Below are positions 54,357 through 64,000 of a DNA stretch of 64,000 nucleotides, in pieces. The stretch spans positions 21,729,108 through 21,793,107 of the forward strand of contig NW_024609835.1 in assembly GCF_016920785.2 (NCBI RefSeq). The letters are read 5' to 3'. Every line of letters starts with the position of its first letter. The first letter of the stretch is position 1. This DNA is from Ixodes scapularis. Taxonomy: Eukaryota; Arthropoda; Arachnida; Ixodida; Ixodidae. Both the position numbers and the translations under genes were made by a program. The notes beneath the pieces were generated by a model. That model searched no databases. It had not been told where the DNA came from and was given only the letters and a program-made list of their open reading frames with translations.

Positions 54357-57065
54357 ATTTTGTTTTGGTCAGGGAATTAAGGGTTTTCAAAAGCCCCAAA
54401 AACCAAAGGTACAAACAACATTATTTGGCCAACATCTCGCTATTATGACCCTAATTCGCCGAACAAGTGCCAAAGTTAGGCGTCACTGCTGGCAGTTTTC
54501 TCTCATCTTGTATCTTTGGGCGTAAATCGCCAAACAGGTGCCACGGTTAAGTCTTCACTTTTAGTTGTTTGAATTTCATATCGCAACATTCGGCTTAAAT
54601 CGCAAAAGAAGTCTCAAATTTAGGTTTCACTGCTTGTTTTTCGATTTATCAGTCTCGCACTTTGGCAATTAGGTGGCGAGTTAGAGAGAAACCACAAAAA
54701 CGACGCAAAAAAGGGCTTTTACACTAACACCTTGAAACGAAACAGTATTAGGTCCAAGTCACGCCCTGGGATTGCCAAGCTTGTGTCAAGTTAGGCGTTT
54801 CTCTGGCGCGCTTGCTCAGAATGTTCAAAGTTCACCAGCTCGTATGTAATCTCTTTGTTTTTCCTATCGTCCGAACAGACGATTTGGCTCAAAATGAAAT
54901 TTCCGCAGTGGTAATGAACATGACTTCTTGCTTCGTCACTGACCGTCCGCCAATCACATTTTCGACCAAAGACAAATTTGGCGAGTCCTAGAGCGGAGTG
55001 GAAGGACACGGGATGTGGACCAATGCCATAAACGTGTGAGTCAGGATGTATCTACTCTAAGCATTTCCCTAAATTTTATTGTAATCTGCGATTGATTATT
55101 TATTTCATAATATAAAACGTAGTCGTACTGAGACGCGCATTTCTAGAAAAAATACAGTTAATTTCATAAAAAAAGTATATTTTTAGAAATTTGACGGGGC
55201 CTTTGAAAAGTTTGTGCAATTCAACAATAAAAAAACACGCTTAGCTGCTAAGCAAATATTCCAAGGCAGCACAGGAAAATATGAGAGTTTTGTTTGTGTG
55301 TAGGATAAAGAAACGATAGCACACCGTTCCTGCTGCATTGCTCTGTTGAGCTCCCCTAGTTTTCTGTAACGGTGTAACATTCACCAGATCATTCGTACCC
55401 TTACATTTTGTTTTCAACGAGATCCACCACAAGTCCTTGAAACACGCCAAGCTGTTCACTCAATTTTGTTTTGTTTTTTGCTTTTTTTTTTAAATCCCGG
55501 ATCTCGGTAATTTTGTTTTCTCGCAAAAAGCACTTTTTTTTTTTTGAGAAAACAAACTTGTCGAAATCAGCTGGAAAATTTTACTGTTATTATGGGAAAG
55601 AGGGATGGGCAGTATCTTAAGTACAAGTGTTTCAAATACGTATTGGAAACAGTGAGTATTTTGTTTTTCGTATGTAATTGCATACTGGCTCATGCATTGG
55701 GCAGTTATATTTAAATACTAAAGGTTAGTGTATCAAATACTGCCCAAATGCAATCTTGGGCACTTCTTTTTGCAATCAAATGATATATGATGCACTCTTC
55801 GCTTAGGGATCGTAGGAAAAGAGCATGAAACTTGCTTAGCTTCACTCGCTTGATATAGGGCTCTGTTTTAATTTTCTTTGTGTGCACCACATCATAGACT
55901 GTCAAGTTCTTTGTGGGCACGCAAAATAAAGATTTAATATTATTATTATTATTATAAACATGGAATAAAAAATAAAAATGCAAAACAAGGAATGAACGAG
56001 GTGTGTGCAATTATTGAATTTTTGTTGACTAATTAAATTTGTTAGATGTTGCATTACGGACATGTTTTTAGAAAGGGGGTGATTGCCTTAACTGAGCATT
56101 TCAGATTAAACTAAAAATAAAAAAATTGTGCTTCCTCACCTTCTTGTAACAAACAATATTTTTTTAAAGGTCTAGAATAATTTTCAGCGCTTGATCTTGG
56201 CATATATGAACTCCACTATTTATTTGGGCATGGTCTATTACACGGTTTAAATTGACGTCTATGTGGCAGACTATATCATAAAATGTATTTGCAATAAACA
56301 TCTAGAAGGAGAAAATACTTTCATTATATTTTATGTAGACTTTAAATACTTTTCTAAAAAAGTGCGGTTATGGGTGCAAGTAGATACATTTTGTCGAATA
56401 TTTTCAATTGTATTTCTATGCATTTTTTGAAGTATATTGTTCATCCTTGATGAAAAAAATGCTTAAATGTTATTTCAGCATATATTGTTAAATAAATTCT
56501 GCACATAAACATTAATTTCTCTTCACTGTAGCCTTCAGCTAAATTCACAAGCGATGATATTGATCTGCAATACTTTTTGTGCATGTGACTTTTAAAAATG
56601 GTCAAGGACACTGAAAAATGGTGTGACAAAGCAAATATTAGATATTAGATGAGTTACAAGCAAATTTCTTGATAGTCAATTAAGTGGGAAGTACGGTGCC
56701 ATTGAGCATTTATTTTTCTGGTTGACAGTATATAAAACAAATTATAACTATTGTGACTTAACATACCTGTATTAAACTTTACAAAAAGTATCTTTCCTCC
56801 GATTTAGTGTCTGTAAGCAGTGTTTTAATAAATGCATTGATTGCTTTAGCGCGCCAACATTACAACAAATATATGCAAACTTTTTGCAAATCCCTTGGAA
56901 AAGTCAATTGTTGCAATATAGGGATGAAGGAGGGAGCTAACCGAATTCCCAGGCAGAGGTATGTTTAAATCTTTAAGAAAATACAGACTGCGTTGGGACT
57001 CTGAGTATGACGTCTCAAAGGTTTTGTTATGCTCGCCGCCACAGCCCAGGGTATTTTCTAAGTCC
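54357..57065. other. AT-rich region; one LINE-like 3' tail
   Basis: No gene. At about 55905-55958 the plus strand reads AGTTCTTTGTGGGCACGC then AATAAAG and (ATT)n, like the 3' end of a LINE or retroposon. The body is not recognisable. Confidence 0.45.
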
Positions 57066-57069
57066 AAAG

Positions 57070-57357
57070 TGTGGGCACCCTGGCGGCTCCCAAGCCAAGT
57101 TGCCCGACTGCGAGGCTCAAGCCGAACTTTTCCCGCGTGGCGGCGACGTCACGCCAGCCACGCGCACATCGGATGCGCCTCCTTGATAAGGCAGATCAGA
57201 GGCGGCGCACGGGGAGTCGCTGCCTGGACTCAGGCGCCGCTGGTAACCATGTTAATCGTCTCGTCCATGTCCCATTAAATGTAGTTTCTTGTTGTTGAAA
57301 CCGCTGGCTCCGTGTTATTCCTCCGGGTCGGGTATGCAGCAAGGCAAACCGACCACA
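57070..57357 (+). repeat. 5' LTR of the 57-kb Ty3-type element
   Basis: 288 bp, ends TGTGG and CCACA. Near-identical to 60802-61089. CCCATTAAATG near 57275 may serve as a polyadenylation signal variant (ATTAAA). Confidence 0.93.
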
Positions 57358-57358
57358 A

Positions 57359-57371
57359 TGGCGCCCAACCG
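57359..57371 (+). promoter_or_regulatory. Primer-binding site, tRNA-Lys type
   Basis: TGGCGCCCAAC begins one base after the LTR. The first 11 bases match the complement of a tRNA-Lys 3' end as I recall it; beyond that one extra C breaks the pairing. Confidence 0.7.
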
Positions 57372-57586
57372 TGGTATGCTACCCACTCGTAGGAATTTCA
57401 CGGGGCTTCGTTTCTTCTTTCGGTAAGCCTTTTTCATATTCCCCGTGTTTCCTATCGTTGTTTCGTACTTCCGTCACGTCCACGTTTGTTGTATTGGCGT
57501 GTTTCTGACTGTTTTTGTGACCGCGGCAATCGTTTTGCGCGCTTGTGTTGGGTTTTTGGGGGCGTTTCTTTTTTTGTGCTTGCAGG

Positions 57587-58441
57587 AATGCTTACGCGAC
57601 GCAGCACCCGGATGAAAGTCTGGCCCGGTACGTTCGGGTCATGCAGGAGCTCTTCAAGAGGGCGGACCCGAAGTCACCGGAATCGGACAGAGTAGCTCGG
57701 GTCAGAAGACAGTGTCACCCCAGGTACCACGTCTACCTGATCAACCGCACCTTTGAGACCCTTGAAGAGCTAGCCCGGGGCGCCCGCTTCATCGAGGAAG
57801 CTCTTCATGCCGAGCGGAACTACGTGCCGCCGCCACCAGCCAAGTACACGCTCGAGCCGGCATGCGCATGGCGGGGCCCCGAGGCCTCCACGCAAGTGGA
57901 CTGTCCGAACGAGACCTCCCTTCCCCACCACGTCAACCAGGAGAGTTGGCGTGGCATGCATGGTGAACTCCCGTGCGGGATAAGCGTGTGTTCGCCTAAC
58001 TCTCCCCGAGAGGTCCCCGGAGGTCACAGCGAGGCCCGTGAGGGTTTCGGGCGGGGGTCGCCGCGACAGGTGGGAGGTCGTTGGCCGTGCCCTATCGCAA
58101 GCTGGGGCCCAACGGAGATCACCACCCAAGCGAACCATCTTCATCAGTCTGCTCCTGCAAGTGCTGGCGAAAACTGGCACGGTGCGGTCGCAAACCCGCA
58201 GCCCAGCAGCATTGACCCCCGCCGCAACGGAACAAGCCCTCCTGACAACAGCCAGCCGCAAGCCTGGTGGAGGCCCTCCCATAGTGGTTCCTTATCCGAT
58301 CACTGGAGGCAGTCCGACGGGCACCTCGGTGCGGGTGACCTAAGCAGGCAACTGTCGTCGGACTGCTGCTACGAGTGCGAGCAGCCCGGCCATCACCGAA
58401 ACCAGTGTCCAAGACTTCTGGACACTACAAACAAGAGGTGA
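57587..58441 (+). pseudogene. gag: Gag of the 57-kb element, N-terminally truncated
   Basis: Recognisable Gag begins at RNAYATQHPDESLARYVRVM and ELFKRADPKSPESDRV (capsid C-terminal part), only about 230 bp from the primer site, so the capsid N-terminus is deleted; no ATG fits. The middle is Pro-rich. A zinc knuckle CYECEQPGHHRNQC lies at 58366-58407. The frame stops at 58439. Protease begins in the -1 frame in an overlap of about 65 bp, the normal gag-pol relation in many Ty3 elements. Gag would bind RNA and build particles. Confidence 0.85.
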
Positions 58442-59076
58442 CACGAGACGGCGGCAAAGGGCCGGAACCAGAACCAGGGAAACTACTACGGCCGGCGACG
58501 CTGAAACCAGACAGCCACTCGCCGACGGCCGTTGCAGTCCCTGGGAGCAGTGAGGCCGTGGCACAGATTCCATCGGTATGTCGAATCCAGCCCGAGCCTA
58601 ATATCATTGAACCGCGCATGACGATTTCACTGCACGATTTTCCCATTGCCGCACTTTTGGATTCCGGGGCCGCTATCTCGCTCATAGGGGATTTCGTTTT
58701 CGAACTCTGCAAAGCAAAAAAGATAAGCCTCCGGGAGTGCAGAACCCGTTTGCAGCTAGCTTCTGGTACAGCGATAACAGCTGGAGGAGCCGTGAGGCTG
58801 CAGATTCGGTTTAATAGAAAGAAGCGGCGTCAGCGATATCTTTATCTGCCAGGACTCGTGGTACCTGTGATCTTGGGCCGAGATTTCATTACAGGCGAAA
58901 GCATGACACTCGAATTTTCTGGTGGTGGATACCGGCTGGGACAACAACCGGAGCTGACTCCGTTTACCAAACGGGAGGACTGCATCCCTAAACCGACCAC
59001 TGCAGCCCACTTCACCACGGTGCCAGATGTCTTGCCTGTCGGCGTTCCGGACCGTGATACCCCGCAAGCTACGTAA
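58375..59076 (+). pseudogene. pro: Protease of the 57-kb element
   Basis: The frame is -1 to Gag. The active site AALLDSGAAISLIGD is at about 58648-58692 and the later motif PVILGRDFITGE at about 58863-58900. After SGGGYRLGQQPELTPF the usual RT linker starts (to about 59060), but the frame ends at 59076 in unrelated text because RT and RNase H are deleted. The aspartic protease itself looks intact. Confidence 0.85.
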
Positions 59077-60238
59077 GCTTTTCATCCGATACATGCATGA
59101 CTCTGCTTTGGCAGGACACAGCAGTGGGAGCGAGACTTACGAAAAGTTATCCCAAATTGCTACCTGGCCAGGCATGAGGCAGGATGTGGTCCGATACGCT
59201 CGTAGCTGCTCGGTGTGCCAGAAGGCAAAACCACGTGGTGGTCAGGCCCCCGGTCTCATGCAACCAATCGCGAGTCGGAGCCCTTGGCAGATTTGTTGCT
59301 GTGACGTCATGGGCCCCTTCCCACGTAGTACCCGTGGCAATCAGTACCTATCCGTGGTAACCGACCACTTCACGAAGTGGGTCGAGTTATTCCCTTTGCG
59401 GAAGCTAGATTCGCAAAAAATCTGAGAGTGTCTACTCGAAACATTCGCTAGGTTTGGCTTTCCCGCACAGCTTGTAAGCGATAATGCCTCCTATCTCACG
59501 AGTAAGGTGTTTGTGGACGCATGCGCGGTGCTGGGAATCAAGCACAAAAGAACTTCCCCGTACCACCCGCAAGCAAACATCACGGAAAGGGTAAATCGGA
59601 ACCTTAAGATGATGCTAGTGGCCTACACCGAGCGCCACAAGGACTGGGACGCGAAACTGCCCGAGCTGGCATTCGCAACCCGTACAACCACTAATCGGTC
59701 AACGGGTCTCACTCCTGCCCAATTAAATTTCGGCAAGGAGCTTGCGTTCCCGCTTTTTAACAGTCTCCTTTCTACACAGTCTGGGGGAAGGCTTCGCCCC
59801 TACGTGAAGTTCGCAGAGGACCTGCGAAAGCGCTTCTCCGATAACCTAAGAGAGGCCCGAGAAAATCTCGACGTCGCCCGAGTACAGCAGGCAGAACAGT
59901 ACAACCAGGGGCGACGTGACTTGCAGTTCGAGGTGGGAGATTTTGTACTCCGGCGTACTCACCCACTGAGTGACGCCGCTCGAGGCTTCGCAGCCTCCCT
60001 CGCCAACAGGTGGGAAGGTCCGTTTCGCGTGCGTGAAAGGTGCTCACCACTCACTTACAAACTAGTTAACTGTGAGTCTAGTGAGGAAACCGGACCTGTT
60101 CATGTCACCGACCTTAAACGATTTTTCCAAGCAGAAGACGAAGATTCCTCGCAGGACCGGAACGACACTGACGGCAGTCCCGTTCCGGAAACCCCCTTGT
60201 CTCCACCAAGGCGGCGGTATAACCTGCGACGTCGGTGA
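59060..60238 (+). pseudogene. int: Integrase of the 57-kb element, one stop codon
   Basis: Begins after the deletion join. The zinc domain is present (YMHDSALAGH, then CSVCQKAK), then the core with CCDVMGPFP (Asp), SDNASYLTSK (Asp) and ANITERVNRNLK (Glu), a D,D-34-E spacing. A TGA at 59423-59425, in KLDSQKI*ECLLETF, interrupts it; CGA to TGA would explain it. After the core come PELAFATRTTTNRSTGLTPA and a GPY/F-like end (FEVGDFVLRR, RWEGPFRVRERCSPLTYKLV, HVTDLKRFF). The frame ends at 60238. Confidence 0.88.
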
Positions 60239-60786
60239 CACCAAAGAGAGAGGAACCTTTTTTTTTGTCTCCTTGGCTTTGCCTCTCTCGCATTTTGGGG
60301 GTAGTTTTCTACTTCCACGGATCTGCCCCTTTTTCAAGAGAGGGGGGAGAGGATTGTGTGCCCACCTCAGATCCGTTATTTCAAACTTTCTGGAAGGGGT
60401 CCGAAGATAACGTCAGGCTCAGCCCTCAACTGAGTCCCATGTCGTCTGCTTCTATGTTTTCTACGAAGCTGACTCGTGGACAAAACCGTCGCCACACCCG
60501 CCATCTGAACGACACGGCGGCCGGTCTCATCGTGGACCGCGGCCACCCTCTACAGGACGGAGCAGCAGCTGGCTAGGATCAAGGACCACGTGCAAAGCAG
60601 CCACCTGGTGGAGCCCTGATCCCGAACAAGCGACAAGCTGGAGCTGACCGAGCCGCCGCGCTCGTCAGCAGCCGCCGCGCTCGTCCAGCAGGCGCCGGCC
60701 GGACTTACAACGTCAGTCCGCCCAACAGCGCCATCCACCCCCTGACGCCCACAACGTCTCCGTCATCGACATGCCGGACGAAGCTT
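60239..60786 (+). other. 3' untranslated part of the 57-kb element
   Basis: GC-rich segment between the integrase stop and the polypurine tract. It has no conserved frame. Two diverged copies of GAGCCGCCGCGCTCGTCAGC-like text occur near 60648-60685. Confidence 0.6.
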
Positions 60787-60801
60787 GAGGGGGGGGGGAA
60801 G
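60787..60801 (+). promoter_or_regulatory. Polypurine tract of the 57-kb element
   Basis: GAGGGGGGGGGGAAG lies directly before the 3' LTR (60802), the required place for the plus-strand primer. Confidence 0.88.
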
Positions 60802-61089
60802 TGTGGGCACCCTGGCGGCTCCCAAGCCAAGTTGCCCGACTGCGAGGCTCAAGCCGAACTTTTCCCGCGTGGCGGCGACGTCACGCCAGCCACGCGCACA
60901 TCGGATGCGCCGCCTTGATAAGGCAGATCAGAGGCGGCGCACGGGGAGTCGCTGCCTGGACTCAGGCGCCGCTGGTAACCATGTTAATCGTCTCGTCCAT
61001 GTCCCATTAAATGTAGTTTCTTGTTGTTGAAACCGTTGGCTCCGTGTTATTCCTCCGGGTCGGGTATGCAGCAAGGCAAACCGACCACA
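60802..61089 (+). repeat. 3' LTR of the 57-kb Ty3-type element
   Basis: Pairs with 57070-57357; two substitutions in 288 bp. Followed by the AAAG target duplication at 61090-61093. Confidence 0.93.
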
Positions 61090-61093
61090 AAAG

Positions 61094-64000
61094 ATAGGTT
61101 CAGCCTTTCTGTTCGCAATGCTCATTCCGCATATTGTAGCGACTGGCACTCTAATGCGCTTTTGACAAAAATAGACGCGCTCTATATTTAAAGTAAGCGC
61201 TCACTGCAGCTCAACCCCTTAACCGAAACAACAGTGAGTATGCAGACGAGCTGGTCATAATTGATTGCAAAATAAAACACCTGAGGCTGTGGTGCAGAAA
61301 AATTAAGAAATTTTCAACCCGAAGGGAAAGACAACAGTAGTAGAATGATGATATTGCGATTCTTGCAAATGCGCAAGCGAGCTGGACGGCTGAAACTCGG
61401 CTAATTTGATCAAATGAATGTAATGCCACAAACAAGCTGGTGTTTGTTCTGCGTTTGAGACCTTCTAGTATATGTGTCGTTTTGCCCGCAGTCTCTGGGT
61501 TTTTGTCATGCTCAGCTAATTTTATTAATTTTCCTGACTCTTTATTTACATCCTATGCTGACGTCACCGACCTCTTCACCCTTTGTGGACACAGCAACCG
61601 AATGACCTCTTAACAGCAAGTTTTTGTTAAATTAAGACACATTAATCTAAACTGTGCTACACTTTTCACAAGGGCTATAGCTTTGAGACGCTTTATTTCA
61701 CAATGAATAACACAACCGTATAGCAGAGGTTGAACTTTATAGGTGTGGTCCCCTGTGTTTTCTGAATTGTTTTTTTTTTTATTCTTCAAGAGGTTCTGTT
61801 ATTTCTTGTGAAAGGAAGGGTCGCAAGGTCATAACAATTTTTGAGAAATGATATCACTCTTTAGTTAACTGTGTCTATCGGTATCAAGGCCTTGCAGTTA
61901 AGAAGTTGTTTGCTTCGAATCCTGCCTGCATTGTTAGCCCTGCCAAGGCGCGAAATGGGATTGATAAGGCCAGAAGTAGAAAAATAAAGATGATAAACGT
62001 GTCAGCCACTGCACGGTGGCTCAATCCTTATCGGCGCTCCCGTTTGTAACCCCCACTCCTTTAGTCCTCCCCTGTTCTCGTCAACACGTGAATTTTTCGG
62101 GCCAAGATATATGCATTCGTCCTTGCTAAATGAAAGAGTGTGGTTGTCAGAAAAATTCCTCCGTTTTTTTTTATTCTTTTTATTTTAAATATTCATTTTG
62201 TTGTTGTGTCCACAAAGATAATTGGTTCTCGGGAGGTCCACGGACAATCCCTGAAGGCCTTCTTGGAGTCATTGAAGCCTTGGTCATAGAGTGTATCTGG
62301 GAAGAGGTGGGTAACGTCGGCATTTGGTGTTGGAAGCCAGAAGCATCAAAGAAATTATCCGAGTTTGAGAAATTCTCCTACTCTTGTCTTTTCGTTCGAG
62401 CTGAAAGACTCTTCATTTTTCCGCACCACCTTCTGAGTGGCTACGTTAGGATTAATTATCACCAGCACGCCTGCACACTCACTGCTTGCTTTTTTTAAGT
62501 TTCCCCCAAGCAGGCTTATTTCCTTTCCCTCTTGCCTCAAAGGTTCTGTCAACACCAAACACCATTCTTTATCAAGCATACACAGTTCTGGACAACCTCT
62601 GAAGAGTTTGGCGGAGTTGCAGGCTGAGCTCGATATCTTTGGTATCTGCTCCAGGAAGCGTAACGCGGAACAATAACTCTTGAAACATCTCTTATCAGCA
62701 GGGCTCTCATGGAGTACTGAAACAATAATCTAGTCCTACAAACAAGGTGCAAGCAAGGGGATCGAGTAACTCCGGAATGTCTGTGATTGTGTCTGGACTG
62801 TTCTTTGGAGAAATCATCAGGCCCCATAAGGACTTTTGAAGTTTTCACAATGAGAAAAATTGCTCTTTGACCAACTATAGGTTAAATTACTAATTGTTTT
62901 AAATAGCACTGAGAAGGTAGGAAGAAAAAGAACCAGCGGAAAGGTATTGGACCAAAAGGCTTCCTTCAAAGTGGACCAAGGTATTCGTTTATATCCTTCC
63001 GTAACTGTGATATATAGTGAAACAGCAGGCATTGAACAAAGACGCTAAGCTTAGTTTCAACGTAAAACTGTCCGAGTTTAATATTTGTTTTTTATGGACA
63101 TTTCCAAAGTGACCAGGTTTCAAGAAAGGGTTCATTTTGTAGATTATGCGTTTGATAGAATGGAAAAACTACTGGATGATACCTTTTTAGCAAAATGGAA
63201 ATATTTGTGTGCAGTATAACAGGTCAATAAAAATTAAGAGGGAATGCGCTAGAGTTCATACACAACGACAAATCCAGCAAATTTGCCATTCTTCCGACAG
63301 CAGTGGTTGAGATAAAACAGTAGATGTCTGGACTTTCTTTTTGTTACATGTGATTTACCATTAGAAAGATAAATATGTATGGCAGCAATTTTAAAGAGAG
63401 CATGAATTTCCTAGCAAAACAAGTAATAAACCAAACGAAATTCGAGTTAAGTTCAATTTTTGCAAGAACAAAAACAAGAGATGCCCTGTCGTACAGTAAT
63501 AAAACGGAAAAAAACCTGGCAGTGCGGCGTGTCTAAGTTTCTATAACGAGGGTTAAATGTACTGTATCTTAAAAAGAATAACGTTGAGTAACTCAGGGGA
63601 AATGACCTTTTCCTTCGAAATGTTTAAGGTCCCTCCTCTGCTGGGTGAAGTCTCCTCTTTGCTGATTTTCGCGCATGCGCCTAATAGCGAACATAAATTC
63701 AACACTTTGCGGTACTTCGCGATGAACGTAGAACCTTGAGGTCACAACTTCAGACAGCGATCAATTGATAGCGTAAAGGGCGCCATAAACCTCATCCCAT
63801 CTTGATTGTATTAGTTACCCCCAGGTGGGTCCCTCACAATAAAAATAATAATAATAATAATAGTAATAATAAATTTATTCAGTAGTACATGTATAGCCAG
63901 TTCAGTTTCGGGTCTGATCAAAGCCATAAGGGACTTGTGGGACCAGACCCTTCACTGGAAAATACAAAAAATGAAGTTCGTACGGAATAACATCACGTGC
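61094..64000. other. AT-rich end region, no gene seen
   Basis: At about 62010-62050 GCACGGTGGCTCAATCC and GGCGCTCCCG resemble the A-box head of a tRNA-derived SINE, without a body. At 63839-63874 an (AAT)n run followed by sequence to the window end looks like the 3' tail of a minus-strand LINE extending beyond the window. No coding domain is visible. Confidence 0.4.

Larger units (their letters stand above)
57066..61093 (+). mobile_element. Ty3-type LTR retrotransposon, RT-deleted, with 4-bp target duplication
   Basis: LTRs at 57070-57357 and 60802-61089 (288 bp each, TGTGG...CCACA) differ at two positions that I could find (57180 T versus 60912 G; 57304 C versus 61036 T). AAAG flanks the element on both sides. 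Plus-strand order: primer site, Gag lacking its N-terminus, protease in the -1 frame, a join, integrase, polypurine tract. RT and RNase H are absent. The insertion is recent but the element is non-autonomous. Confidence 0.93.

Noticed and set aside
61860..62060. tRNA-like sequence (TTCGAATCC and GGTGGCTCA blocks)
   Set aside because: The blocks do not form a cloverleaf at correct spacing; at most a SINE head fragment.

Overview
This window looks like repeat-rich intergenic or intronic DNA from an arthropod, most likely a hard tick. That assignment is inference: it rests on the mixture of I-type LINEs with RNase H, Penelope-like elements (PLEs), Ty3 and BEL/Pao retrotransposons, hAT remnants and tRNA-headed SINE fragments, and on the lack of any compact gene array. 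Almost every long reading frame belongs to a mobile element. The one plausible host-gene piece is a short first coding exon for a secreted peptide (31909-31802, minus) with a TATA box upstream and a splice donor at its end.

Layout. 1-9.6 kb: a decayed Ty3 gag, a head-to-head pair of PLE 3' ends, a PLE GIY-YIG fragment, a 1.2-kb foldback element carrying a nested TA-flanked MITE, and AT-rich sequence. 9.6-15.3 kb: a decayed copy of the same LINE family that is full length further right. 16.5-20.0 kb: two more foldback/MITE structures. 20.0-24.8 kb: a hAT transposon remnant containing a Ty3-type element (20496-22826) with identical 183-bp LTRs, a 5-bp target duplication and a tRNA-Ser-type primer site. 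28-31 kb: a PLE flanked by inverted arms, plus a satellite-carrying non-autonomous element that itself holds a TAA-flanked insertion. 31.8-32.0 kb: the secreted-peptide exon. 32.4-33.0 kb: a second satellite-carrying element with the same ends and a different interior. 33555-39624: a complete 6.07-kb I-type LINE bounded by a 13-bp target duplication. 39.9-40.7 kb: a PLE 3' part.

41.1-51.1 kb is a stack of nested insertions. A BEL/Pao element on the minus strand was entered by a TTAA-specific 998-bp MITE (inside integrase) and by a 5'-truncated CR1/L2-like LINE (inside gag). That LINE was in turn split by a 2.6-kb block made of two inverted copies of an unusual RT-RNase H element that resembles hepadnavirus polymerase in its fingers/palm, thumb and RNase H motifs. 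57.1-61.1 kb: a second Ty3-type element with 288-bp LTRs.

A recurring theme: all three LTR retrotransposons keep protease and integrase but lack the reverse transcriptase core. No functional host pathway can be read from the window; the genes 'work together' only as layers of transposition, and the nesting gives their relative ages.
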